Part shown: in pieces, positions 25,878 to 34,258 of the stretch | Position numbering within the stretch: the stretch's first letter is position 1 | How the letters are laid out: the number at the start of each line of letters is the position of its first letter | From: Geminicoccus roseus DSM 18922 | GTDB lineage: Bacteria > Pseudomonadota > Alphaproteobacteria > Geminicoccales > Geminicoccaceae | NCBI RefSeq assembly: GCF_000427665.1 | Contig: NZ_KE386572.1 | Coordinates: 2,690,196-2,754,195 of the forward strand | Reading direction: 5' to 3' | DNA: 64,000 nucleotides | Notes under the pieces: model-generated | What the model was told of the DNA's origin: nothing | What the model saw: only the letters and a program-made list of their open reading frames with translations | The model's database searches: none | Made by a program: the position numbers and the translations under genes

Positions 25878-25939
25878 GCTGGCCCCCGGGCCCGGTCCCA
25901 TTCTGCCGCCACCAGCGCCAAGCGGAGGGAGCAAGGGCC

Positions 25940-27013
25940 ATGGCCAAGATGAAGGCTGCCATCTTCATCGAGAAGAACCGGATCGTCCTGGGTGAGAAGC
26001 CGGTGCCGGAGGTCGGGCCGCTCGGCGCCCTGCTGCGCGTCACCACCACCACGATCTGCGGCACCGACGTCCACATCCTGAAGGGCGAGTACCCGGTCGA
26101 GAAGGGGCTGACGGTCGGCCACGAGCCGGTCGGCATCATCGAAAAGCTGGGTTCGGCCGTGTCCGGCTACCAGGAGGGGCAGCGGGTCATCGCCGGGGCG
26201 ATCACGCCCAGCGGCACCACCAATGCCTGCATGTGCGGCTGCGGCTCCCAGGACGGCGTCGGCACCCGGCACGGCTTCAAGGCGACCGGCGGCTGGAAGT
26301 TCGGCAACATCATTGATGGCTGCCAAGCCGAGTATGTGCTGGTGCCGGATGCCATGGCCAACCTGTCGCCCGTGCCGGACGGGCTCACCGACGAGCAGGT
26401 CCTGATGTGCCCGGACATCATGTCGACCGGGTTCTCCGGGGCCGAGAGCGGCAAGGTCCGGATCGGCGACATGGTGGCGGTGTTCGCGCTGGGTCCGATC
26501 GGCCTGTGCGCGGTGGCGGGGGCGAAGCTGATGGGCGCCTCCACCATCATCGGGGTCGATACCGTCCCGGCCCGCATGAAGGTCGCCCAGGCGCTCGGCT
26601 GCGACCATGTGGTCGACTTCAAGGCGGGAAGCCCGGTCGAGCAGATCATGGAGATCACCGAAGGGCGCGGCGTCGATGTCGCCATCGAGGCGCTGGGCAC
26701 CCAGAGCACGTTCGAATCGGCGCTGCGCGTGCTGCGCCCGGGAGGCACGCTGTCCAGTCTCGGTGTCTATTCCTCCGACCTGCGCATCCCGCTCGACGCT
26801 TTCTCGGCAGGGCTGGGCGACCACCGGATCGTCACCACGCTCTGCCCGGGCGGCAAGGAGCGGATGCGCCGGCTGATGGGCGTGGTCGCCTCCGGCCGGG
26901 TCGACCTGAAGCCGCTGGTGACCCATCACTTCAGCCTGGACCGGATCGAGGATGCCTACGACCTGTTCGCCCACCAGCGCGACGGCGTGCTCAAGGTCGC
27001 GATCCGGCCCTGA
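25940..27013 (+). CDS. Zinc-dependent NAD alcohol dehydrogenase (isopropanol-dehydrogenase-like)
   Basis: A 357-residue medium-chain dehydrogenase. The catalytic zinc ligands are in CGTDVH and VGHEPVG, and the Rossmann fold has FALGPIGLCAVAGAKLMGASTIIGVD, where the Asp at the end of the strand favours NAD over NADP. A short Cys-rich insert (NACMCGCGSQDG) stands where other members carry four structural-zinc cysteines. The sequence resembles the isopropanol/secondary-alcohol group, whose members interconvert alcohols and aldehydes or ketones. GGAGGGAGCAAGGGCC precedes the ATG. The perfect FNR-type box 62 nt upstream of the start (edge to ATG) predicts induction at low oxygen, where it could reoxidise NADH. 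A long hairpin follows the stop. Confidence 0.9.
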   Translation: MAKMKAAIFIEKNRIVLGEKPVPEVGPLGALLRVTTTTICGTDVHILKGEYPVEKGLTVGHEPVGIIEKLGSAVSGYQEGQRVIAGAITPSGTTNACMCGCGSQDGVGTRHGFKATGGWKFGNIIDGCQAEYVLVPDAMANLSPVPDGLTDEQVLMCPDIMSTGFSGAESGKVRIGDMVAVFALGPIGLCAVAGAKLMGASTIIGVDTVPARMKVAQALGCDHVVDFKAGSPVEQIMEITEGRGVDVAIEALGTQSTFESALRVLRPGGTLSSLGVYSSDLRIPLDAFSAGLGDHRIVTTLCPGGKERMRRLMGVVASGRVDLKPLVTHHFSLDRIEDAYDLFAHQRDGVLKVAIRP

Positions 27014-27025
27014 CAGCCGGCGGAA

Positions 27026-27066
27026 GGCGACATCCCGCTGCGGCTTTCCACCGCGGGAGAATCGCC
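27026..27066. terminator. Two-part hairpin after the alcohol dehydrogenase
   Basis: GGCGA/TCGCC outer and TCCCGC/GCGGGA inner stems are separated by a small internal loop, starting 13 nt after the stop. There is no immediate U-tract. Confidence 0.4.
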
Positions 27067-27128
27067 TGCACCGCCTGGATGGGTGATCGTCCGCCGGAAC
27101 CGGAGCGCGGGTCGCGCTTTTCTTTCTC

Positions 27129-27359
27129 ATGACCCAGCGTACCGGTTCCCAGAGATCCCTCCCGGCTGGAGAAGGTCTTGTTCAGGTCGAGGTCCGCCTG
27201 TCCGCGAGCACGGTGGCGGCCATCGACCAGTGGCGGCGCGATCGACCTGATCGCCCCAGCCGGGCCCAGGTGATCCGCCAGATCGTCGATGCGGCGGTGC
27301 AGGGTGAAGCCAGCGACAGCCTGCCCTCGGCCGAACGGTTCAGCCAGGTCCTGCGCTGA
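27129..27359 (+). CDS. Small ribbon-helix-helix protein
   Basis: A 76-residue protein. VQVEVRLSASTVAAIDQWRRDRPDRPSRAQVIRQIVDAAV fits an RHH DNA-binding fold: one strand followed by two helices, with the RPSRAQVIRQIV second helix. The N-terminal 20 residues are likely disordered. Such proteins are often antitoxins or small repressors, but no toxin-like gene is adjacent: the next downstream gene is a broken GntR regulator on the same strand, and upstream is the alcohol dehydrogenase. It is a probable DNA-binding regulator with unknown target. Confidence 0.65.
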   Translation: MTQRTGSQRSLPAGEGLVQVEVRLSASTVAAIDQWRRDRPDRPSRAQVIRQIVDAAVQGEASDSLPSAERFSQVLR

Positions 27360-27448
27360 CGCGTCCTTTGGCGGCACGGCCTGCCGACATTGACAGCCTG
27401 ACGGTCACCCTGGTCGTGCATGATCCACGATACTGAGATGGGCGGTGC

Positions 27449-28094
27449 TTGATAGCGGCGCGACGAAAGATCGAACGCGTCGTTCTCCTGGACCAGGTCA
27501 ATGAGGTGCTCAAGGAACGCATCCTCGACCACGTCGATGCGCTATCCGAGCGGTTGAGCATCGACGCGCTGGCGCGCGAACTGCAGGCCAGTTCCACGCC
27601 GCTGCGCGAAGCGCTCCGGCGGCTGACCGCCGAAGGTGTGGCGACCGCGACACCATCCCATGGCTTCTCCATGCAGTCGCTTTCTTAAGACAAGGATTAC
27701 CCGGATCTTTCCAGTTCCGGATGGTGATCGAGCCCCGGGCTGCCGCCGAGACTGCGCGCCGCCGTCCGCCGGAGACCCTCGCGGCCCTGGAGGAGGCGCT
27801 CCAAGACATGAACGAGCAGCCGCTCCACCCGAGCGATAGCGGCCATCGAAACTTCACGCTGGCCGATTCGGCCTTCCATCTCGCCAACATGAACGGTACC
27901 GCCAATCAGCCCGCGGTCGAAAGCTTCCGGGACCTGCGCATCCATTTGCACATGTCCCGTTTGTTCATTCAACGCGGGCAGGATGCAGCGTCTGTCCGGA
28001 GCAGGCACGAGGCGATCCTGGCGGCGATCCGCACCGGGCGGCTGAGGAGATGCACGAGCGTCTCCTGGCCTCCAGGAGATCGCTGCTCGACTGA
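27449..28094 (+). pseudogene. Broken GntR/FCD-family regulator
   Basis: Pieces of a FadR-type regulator in three frames. The GntR winged helix is open from a TTG at 27449 (VNEVLKERILDHVDALSERLSIDALARELQASSTPLREALRRLTAEGV) and stops at a TAA at 27686. The FCD ligand domain resumes in another frame at about 27721 (RMVIEPRAAAETARRR; DSAFHLANMNGTANQPAVESFRDLRIHLHM; SRHEAILAAIRTG). The expected C-terminus, EEMHERLLASRRSLLD, is in a third frame and ends at a TGA at 28092-28094. One in-frame stop and at least two frameshifts make it non-functional. It sits directly upstream of an intact dctPQM operon, which it probably once regulated. Confidence 0.85.
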
Positions 28095-28167
28095 AGTCTT
28101 TCCACGATCGGCGGGGTGGCCCAGGCGGCCCCGCTATCCAACGCGCAGACATGGGAGGCGCACCAGG

Positions 28168-29166
28168 ATGATGAAGAAACTGGCGATCGCACTGACGATC
28201 ACCACGGCCTTGATGGCCTCCACGGTCGCCCGGGCGGAGACGCTTCGGTTCGGCCACGCCAATTCGCCGGGCGAGACGCTGAACGACATGTTCAACGAGT
28301 TCGCCGAGCGGGTGAAGGAACGCACCAACGGCGAGCTGGAAATCCAGGTCTTCCCGGCCGAGCAGCTCGGCAAGGAGGTCGACCTGATCCAGCAGGTGAA
28401 GTTCGGCGCCCTCGACATCTCGGCGCCCAGCATGCCAGCCATGGCCGGCCTGGTCCCGGCCATGGAGATGGCGAGCGCCCCCTTTCTCTGGCAGGACTGG
28501 GAAGAGGCTGAGGAGGTCATCCGTGGCCCGGCCTTCGAGCCGCTCTGGGACGAGCTGCGCGACCAGCACAACATCGTGCCGCTCACCAAGATCGCCTACT
28601 GGGGCTGGCGCAACTTCACGCTCACCGACCGCGAGGTCCGCACGCCCGAGGACATGGCGGGTCTGAAGATCCGCGTGCCGGAAAGCCCGATCTGGGTCGA
28701 GATGATCCGCGCGTTCGGCGCCGCCCCCACGCCGATCCCGTTCGGCGAGGTGTACACCGCGCTGCAGCAGAAGACGGTGGACGGCCAGGAGAACCCGATC
28801 CCGACCATCTACTCGCGCAAGTTCTACGAGGTGCAGGGCGTGCTCGTGCTGGACCGGCACATGCTGCAGAACAACACGGTGGTGATCTCCAAGACCACCT
28901 GGGACCGGCTGCCCGAGGACCAGCAGCAGATCCTGCGGGAAGAGGCCGAGGTGATCTCCAAGAAGAACTCGGAGGTGCAGCAGGGCCGCGAGACGAGCAT
29001 GCTCGAGGAGATCCGCAAGGCCGGCAACACCACGATCATCGAGGACCCGGACCGCGACGCGTTCAAGGCCAAGATCGAGCCGATCTATCCTGAGCTCGCG
29101 GCGCGCTGGGGCGAGGACAACTGGAACCGCCTCCAGGAAGAGATCTCCAAGGTCCGCGGCGAGTAA
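28168..29166 (+). CDS. dctP: TRAP transporter substrate-binding protein DctP
   Basis: A 332-residue periplasmic binding protein. The signal peptide is residues 1-23 (MMKKLAIALTITTALMASTVARA), followed by ETLRFGHANSPGETLNDMF, the usual mature start. GLKIRVPESPIWVEMIRAFGAAPTPIPFGEVYTALQQKTVDGQENPI is the DctP signature, and its Arg normally pairs with the carboxylate of the ligand. The preferred ATG is 28168; the next codon is also ATG. The preceding frame is part of the broken GntR gene and is not the leader. It starts the dctPQM operon, and the ligand is probably an organic or sugar acid. Confidence 0.93.
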   Translation: MMKKLAIALTITTALMASTVARAETLRFGHANSPGETLNDMFNEFAERVKERTNGELEIQVFPAEQLGKEVDLIQQVKFGALDISAPSMPAMAGLVPAMEMASAPFLWQDWEEAEEVIRGPAFEPLWDELRDQHNIVPLTKIAYWGWRNFTLTDREVRTPEDMAGLKIRVPESPIWVEMIRAFGAAPTPIPFGEVYTALQQKTVDGQENPIPTIYSRKFYEVQGVLVLDRHMLQNNTVVISKTTWDRLPEDQQQILREEAEVISKKNSEVQQGRETSMLEEIRKAGNTTIIEDPDRDAFKAKIEPIYPELAARWGEDNWNRLQEEISKVRGE

Positions 29167-29198
29167 TTTCACCAGCCCGCTTCAATGGGAAGCAGCCC

Positions 29199-29723
29199 AT
29201 GTCCGCCGTATGGATCGAACGGCTGGACGACATGCTGGCGCGCGGCGAGGAAGTCTTCCTCGCCGCGACGCACGGGATCGTCGCCACGCTCGTGATCGCC
29301 GCCGTGTTCTTCCGCTATGTGATAAACGACCCGCTGATCTGGTCGGAAGAATTCATCGTCATCGTCTTCACCTGGATGATCTTCATCGGGCTATCCAGCG
29401 GCTTCCGGCTGCGGATGCATCTGCGTGTCGACGCCCTTCTGGTGGTGCTGCCCGAGCGGGTGCGCGCCGTGTGCGGGCTGATCGCCGTGGCTGCCACCAT
29501 GATCACGCTGGTGGGCCTGATCTGGTTCGGCTTCAGCCTGACCATGACCATGCTGCACAGCCCGACCCCGATGATGCGGATCTCGTCGGCCTGGGCGGTG
29601 AGTGCCGTGCCGGTCGGCGCCATCCTGTCCTGCATCCACATCCTTCGTCATGCCGTCTCCGACGGCCTCGGCCAGACCTTGTGGACTCCGGATCTGATCG
29701 GTGATCCGGACGGAGACGCCTGA
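29199..29723 (+). CDS. dctQ: TRAP transporter small membrane subunit DctQ
   Basis: A 174-residue protein with four hydrophobic helices. The second spans IVATLVIAAVFFRYVINDPLIWSEEF, where the WSEE motif is typical of DctQ. It pairs with DctM to drive sodium-dependent uptake with the DctP protein. The gene starts 32 nt after dctP and its TGA overlaps the dctM ATG by one base (TGATG at 29721-29725), giving coupled translation. Confidence 0.92.
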   Translation: MSAVWIERLDDMLARGEEVFLAATHGIVATLVIAAVFFRYVINDPLIWSEEFIVIVFTWMIFIGLSSGFRLRMHLRVDALLVVLPERVRAVCGLIAVAATMITLVGLIWFGFSLTMTMLHSPTPMMRISSAWAVSAVPVGAILSCIHILRHAVSDGLGQTLWTPDLIGDPDGDA

Positions 29724-30997
29724 TGCTCGTTCTGCTTGGCGCCTTCGCCATCCTGGTGATCGTCGGCACGCCGGTCGCCATCGCGATGATCGGCTCGGCC
29801 GGACTGGTGATCGGGATGGAAGGCATCCCGCTGGCGCTGGTTGCCCAGCGCGTGTTCGCCGGCCTGCAATCCTTCCCGCTGCTCGCCATCCCGCTGTTCA
29901 CGCTCGCCGGCTCGCTCATGAACGAAAGCGGCATCAGCGAGCGGCTGTTCGGCTTCACCCGCGCCATGGTCGGCCATATCCGTGGCGGCCTCGCCCAGAC
30001 CGCCGTGGTCGGCAACGTGTTCCTGGCCGGCATCTCCGGCTCGTCGGTCGCCGACACCGCCGCGACCACAAGGGTGCTGGTCCCGCAGCTGGAGCGCAAC
30101 GGCTACAGCCGCGGCTTCGGCGCTGCCCTGTCGGCCGCCTCGGCGACGCTCGGGCCCATTATCCCGCCCTCGATCCTGATGGTGCTCTACGCCTGGCAGG
30201 CCAACGTCTCGCTGGGCAACCTGTTCATCGCCGGCATCTTTCCAGGGATCATCATGGCCGGAGCCATGTTCCTGGTGATCGTGATCCTGGCGCGGGTGCG
30301 CCGGTATCCGACGTCCGGGGCCTTTTCCGGATCTGCTCTCTGGACCGCGTTCAAGCGTGCGATCTGGGCATTGCTGATGCCGGTGATCATCATCATCGGC
30401 TTCAGGATGGGAGCCGTCACCGCCACCGAGATCGCCGGCGTCGCAGCCCTCTACTCGGCGCTGGTCGGCATCTTCATCTACCGCACGCTTCACATCGGGC
30501 GCATCCCGCATATTCTGGCGACCACCGCCCGCGAGACCGCGGTGATTCTGATGATCGCCGGCGCGGCCTCGCCGTTCAGCTGGATCCTGGGCATCGAGCA
30601 GGCGCCGCAGCTGGTGGTGAGCACGGTGAGCGCCATCACCGACAACCCCTGGATGGTCCTGCTGATCCTCAACATCGCGCTCCTGATCCTCGGCATGTTC
30701 GTCGAGACCATCGCGATCATGATCATCCTGGTGCCGATCCTGATCCCGCTGCTGACGGCGATGCAGATCGACCTGGTGCATTTCGGGATCGTGCTGCTGG
30801 TCAACCTGGTGATCGGGCAGCTCACTCCGCCGGTTGGCGTCCTGCTGTTCGTGTCGATGACGATCGCGAAGGTCTCGATGGGACAGATCCTGCGCGAGGT
30901 CTGGCCGTTCTTCCTGGGGCTGACCATCGCGTTGCTGTTCATCACCTACATCCCGTCGATCAGCCTGTGGCTGCCCAGCCTGATCGGGCCGAACTGA
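29723..30997 (+). CDS. dctM: TRAP transporter large membrane subunit DctM
   Basis: A 424-residue protein with about 12 hydrophobic segments. IRGGLAQTAVVGNVFLAGISGSSVADTAATTRVLVPQLERNGYSRGFGAALSAASATLGPIIPPSILM is the DctM core block. TPPVGVLLFVSM near the C-terminus corresponds to the second conserved region. It forms the ion-coupled channel subunit for the acid bound by DctP. The next gene on this strand is an SDR dehydrogenase about 90 nt downstream, probably part of the same pathway. Confidence 0.94.
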   Translation: MLVLLGAFAILVIVGTPVAIAMIGSAGLVIGMEGIPLALVAQRVFAGLQSFPLLAIPLFTLAGSLMNESGISERLFGFTRAMVGHIRGGLAQTAVVGNVFLAGISGSSVADTAATTRVLVPQLERNGYSRGFGAALSAASATLGPIIPPSILMVLYAWQANVSLGNLFIAGIFPGIIMAGAMFLVIVILARVRRYPTSGAFSGSALWTAFKRAIWALLMPVIIIIGFRMGAVTATEIAGVAALYSALVGIFIYRTLHIGRIPHILATTARETAVILMIAGAASPFSWILGIEQAPQLVVSTVSAITDNPWMVLLILNIALLILGMFVETIAIMIILVPILIPLLTAMQIDLVHFGIVLLVNLVIGQLTPPVGVLLFVSMTIAKVSMGQILREVWPFFLGLTIALLFITYIPSISLWLPSLIGPN

Positions 30998-31087
30998 CCG
31001 GCTGTGCCGACGCCCACCGACCGGACCGGCCGGATCACCCACCGGTCCGGTCGGCCCGGAGCAATCCCCCCGTTCTGCGAGCAGACC

Positions 31088-31855
31088 ATGCAAATTAACA
31101 GCATCAACCTCACCGATCGCGTGGCGATCGTCACCGGCGGCGCCCAGGGGATCGGGCTGGTCGTCGGCCGCCGCTTCCTGGAATCCGGTGCCAAGCTCGT
31201 CATCTGGGATGTCGTGGCGGATCGCCTGGAGGCGGCCAGGCAGGAACTCGAAGCGCAGGCAGGCGCGGGCCGGGTCCATGCCGAGCTGGTCGACATCGCG
31301 AACGAGCCGAACGTGGCGGCGGCGGTGAAGAACACCGTCGGCAAGCTCGGCCGGATCGACATCCTGGTGAACAACGCGGCGATCGTGGGACCCAACGCCA
31401 CCCTGGCCGACTATCCGCTCGATGACTGGCGCAGCGTGATCGACGTCGACGTCAACGGCACCTTCTACTGCTGCAAGCACGTGACGCCCGTCATGCAGGC
31501 GCAGGATTATGGCCGGATCGTCAACGTGGCCTCGATCGCCGGCAAGGAGGGCAACCCGAACGCTGCGGCCTACAGTTCCGCCAAGGCGGCGGTGATCGCG
31601 ATGACCAAGTCGCTGGGCAAGGAACTGGCCGGCGGCAACATTGCGGTGAACTGCGTGACCCCGGCCGTCGCCCGTACCCCGGGTGCGATGGAACAGTCGC
31701 CCGAGCACATCAAGTATATGCTGGCCAAGATCCCGCGAGGGCGCTTCCTGGAACTGACCGAGGCCGCGGCCATGATCGCCTGGCTGGTCAGCGAAGAGAA
31801 CTCGTTCACGACAGGGGCGGTGTTCGATCTTTCCGGCGGACGAGCGACTTACTGA
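31088..31855 (+). CDS. SDR dehydrogenase of the sugar-acid cluster
   Basis: A 255-residue classical SDR. The cofactor motif is TGGAQGIGL near residues 16-24, DILVNNAAIVGPNA follows, the Ser is in VNVASIAG, and the YSSAKAA block holds the Tyr-Lys pair. It ends SGGRATY. The Asp at IWDVVADRLEAAR suggests NAD preference. The ATG at 31088 removes an unlikely 28-residue leader. It lies about 90 nt after dctM on the same strand, so it probably oxidises a product of the imported acid, such as a 2-keto-3-deoxy sugar acid, as SDRs do in similar clusters. Substrate inference only. Confidence 0.85.
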   Translation: MQINSINLTDRVAIVTGGAQGIGLVVGRRFLESGAKLVIWDVVADRLEAARQELEAQAGAGRVHAELVDIANEPNVAAAVKNTVGKLGRIDILVNNAAIVGPNATLADYPLDDWRSVIDVDVNGTFYCCKHVTPVMQAQDYGRIVNVASIAGKEGNPNAAAYSSAKAAVIAMTKSLGKELAGGNIAVNCVTPAVARTPGAMEQSPEHIKYMLAKIPRGRFLELTEAAAMIAWLVSEENSFTTGAVFDLSGGRATY

Positions 31856-31969
31856 GGCAAGAACTCAAGAACTCTGGTAGCGTCCTCCGCGCGAGATCCA
31901 CCGTCCCCTCCTCCGGAGACAAGTCGGCTTTTTGGAATGCCGGGGAACTGGATGCCCGCGTCGGATCTA

Positions 31970-32001
31970 GTGGGGGCGTGCTTGCCAAGGCACCCACCCC
32001 C
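31970..32001. other. Hairpin in the gap before the hybrid kinase
   Basis: GGGGG and GTGC on one side pair with GCAC and CCCCC on the other, around a small loop. It may end the SDR transcript or fold in the kinase leader. Weak evidence. Confidence 0.25.
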
Positions 32002-32057
32002 TGCGTCCTTTGGCTCACCCCGCCATCCACGAATGCCTTGGTTGTAGGAGATCGTTG

Positions 32058-34127
32058 GTGCCTGCGGCTCCCCTTCCCGCCGATGAAGCCCAGCGTCTGG
32101 CCTCGCTGCTGGCGTGCGACATCCTGGACACGCCAGCGGACGAGCGGTTCGACTCGATCACCCGGATGGCGGCGCGGCTGTGCGACGTGCCGATCGTCCT
32201 GGTCTCGCTGATCGACGAGCGTCGGCAGTGGTTCAAGTCGGCAGTGGGGCTGGAAAGCGGGGGCGAGACGCCGCGGGAGCAGGCATTCTGCGCCTATGCA
32301 ATCCTGCGCCCGCGGGAGCCGCTGGTGGTCGAGGACGCGACCCAGGATCCCCGCTTCGCCGACAACCCCGCGGTCAACGGGCCATTCCATCTCCGCTTCT
32401 ATGCCGGGATGCCGCTATGCGACCAGGAAGGCCGGGCGCTTGGCACGCTCTGCATCATCGACAAGCGCCCGCGGCGGATCTCCGAGGACCAGCTCCGCTA
32501 CCTGACCGACCTGTCGGCCTGCGTGGCGTCCCTGATCGGCCTCAACCGCAGCGTCCTGGCACTCCAGGAGAGCGAGGCGCGGGCCAAGCAGCATGCCGCC
32601 GAGCTTGAGGAAGCGCGTCGCAAGGCCGAGGAGGCCGACCGCGCCAAGTCGATGTTCCTGGCGGCGATGAGCCACGAGATCCGCACGCCGATGACCGGGG
32701 TGCTGGGGATGGCCGATCTTCTTGCCGAAGAGCCGCTCACCCCCAAGCAACTCCAGTATGTCGGGGCGATCCGCACCTCGGGCCGCCATCTGCTGACGGT
32801 GATCAACGACATCCTCGACTTCTCCCGGATCGACGCCGGCGGGCTGACCCTGGAGGAGATCGACTTCTCGCTCGGCGAGGTGCTGGAGCAGACCCGCGCC
32901 ATCCTTGCCCCCCAGGCCGTCGACCGGGGGCTGCGCCTTACCTTCGACCTGGACGAGCACTCGCCGCCGGTGGTGCAGGGCGATCCCACCCGCCTCCGCC
33001 AGGTCCTGGTGAACCTCGCGGGCAACGGCCTGAAGTTCACCAGCACGGGCGGCGTCGAGGTGACGGTCCGTTGCACGCAGCCGGACAGCGAGCACGTGAA
33101 CTGCCGCTTCGAGGTGCGCGACACCGGGATCGGCATTCCGGAGGATCGACAGGGCGAACTGTTCTGCGCCTTCACCCAGGCAGACCGCTCGACCACCCGC
33201 CGCTTTGGCGGGAGCGGCCTGGGCCTCGCGATCTGCCGCCAGCTGGTGGAAGCGATGGGGGGCCGGATCGGCCTGGAAAGCAAGCCCGGCCAGGGCAGCG
33301 TCTTCTGGTTCGACCTGCCGTTCCGCATCGGCCATGGGGCAAGTGTGACGGAGACGGCCGAGCGGGCGCCTAGCTCCATCCCGCCGATGCGGGTGCTGGT
33401 GGCCGAGGACGTGGAGGTCAACCGCAACCTGCTGGAGGCGGTGCTGACCCGGCACGGCCATCAGGTCAGCTTTGCCTTGGATGGCGCGGAGGCAGTGTCC
33501 CGGGTACTCGAGCAGCCCTTCGACGTGGTGCTGATGGACGTGCAGATGCCGGTTCTGGACGGCATCGAGGCAACCCGGCGCATCCGGGCGCTGTCGTCGC
33601 CGGTCGCTGCCGTTCCAATCGTGGCGCTCACCGCCAACGTCATGGAGGAGGAACGGCAGCGCTGCATGGCGGCCGGCATGAACCAGGTGCTCACCAAGCC
33701 GGTGACATGGCCCGACCTGTTCCGCACCCTGGCGATGTTCACCCGGAACGGCGCCCAGGTCGCAGCACCCTCTTCACGGCCGGAGCCCGTGGTCGACCTG
33801 ATCGACAGGACGCGCCTCGACAGCCTGCGCGCCATGGCCGGCGAAGCAAAGTTCATGCTGTTCGTGCAGAACGCGATGAACTCGGCGGTGGCGCTTTTCG
33901 CGGAGATGCTGGACCTGCGGGACGAGCCCGCGGAACTGGCCAAGTCGGCCCACCGGCTGGCAGGCTCGGCGCCGAGCTTCGGCCTGGTCCGGATCGGGGT
34001 GCTCGCCCGCGAGATCGAGCAGCGCAGCGTGGAGCGGCAGGCGCTCGACGGCCTGATCGACCAGCTGGGCCTGGCCCTTTCGAAGACGAGGGAGGAACTG
34101 GTCCGCCTGGGAATCCTGGCGGGCTAG
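32058..34127 (+). CDS. Hybrid histidine kinase: GAF-HisKA-HATPase-REC-Hpt
   Basis: A 689-residue soluble sensor kinase. The N-terminal GAF domain (about 10-165; LLACDILDTPADERFDSITRMAARLCDVPIVLVSLIDERRQWFKS) is followed by a coiled coil, then the HisKA site MSHEIRTPM with His206. The HATPase domain has DTGIGIP and GGSGLGLAIC. The receiver domain starts near 444 and holds Asp494 in VLMDVQMPVLDG. The Hpt domain has SAHRLAGSAPS with His632. All phosphorelay residues are intact. A GTG at 32058 is preferred because AGGAG ends seven bases before it; a TTG 48 bases upstream lacks a site. No response regulator with an output domain lies nearby, so the target is elsewhere. Confidence 0.9.
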   Translation: MPAAPLPADEAQRLASLLACDILDTPADERFDSITRMAARLCDVPIVLVSLIDERRQWFKSAVGLESGGETPREQAFCAYAILRPREPLVVEDATQDPRFADNPAVNGPFHLRFYAGMPLCDQEGRALGTLCIIDKRPRRISEDQLRYLTDLSACVASLIGLNRSVLALQESEARAKQHAAELEEARRKAEEADRAKSMFLAAMSHEIRTPMTGVLGMADLLAEEPLTPKQLQYVGAIRTSGRHLLTVINDILDFSRIDAGGLTLEEIDFSLGEVLEQTRAILAPQAVDRGLRLTFDLDEHSPPVVQGDPTRLRQVLVNLAGNGLKFTSTGGVEVTVRCTQPDSEHVNCRFEVRDTGIGIPEDRQGELFCAFTQADRSTTRRFGGSGLGLAICRQLVEAMGGRIGLESKPGQGSVFWFDLPFRIGHGASVTETAERAPSSIPPMRVLVAEDVEVNRNLLEAVLTRHGHQVSFALDGAEAVSRVLEQPFDVVLMDVQMPVLDGIEATRRIRALSSPVAAVPIVALTANVMEEERQRCMAAGMNQVLTKPVTWPDLFRTLAMFTRNGAQVAAPSSRPEPVVDLIDRTRLDSLRAMAGEAKFMLFVQNAMNSAVALFAEMLDLRDEPAELAKSAHRLAGSAPSFGLVRIGVLAREIEQRSVERQALDGLIDQLGLALSKTREELVRLGILAG

Positions 34128-34258
34128 GGCCGGGCCTACCTGCTCCGTCCGCGCTCGCGGCGGGAAATTCGCCAGCAGGCGCAACGTCGGAACCCGTCAC
34201 GCTTTTATGACAGCGGTGAGGCTGTTCTCCCGGGAGCGGCCGGCGGGAGGGCGGCGAC

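Noticed and set aside
27129-28094. Toxin-antitoxin module of the RHH gene and the next gene
   Set aside because: The next gene is a GntR/FCD regulator remnant, not a toxin.
29648-31708. 686-codon frame antisense to dctM and the SDR gene
   Set aside because: Rich in Asp/His/Arg/Gln repeats expected from the complement of membrane-protein codons; no start support.
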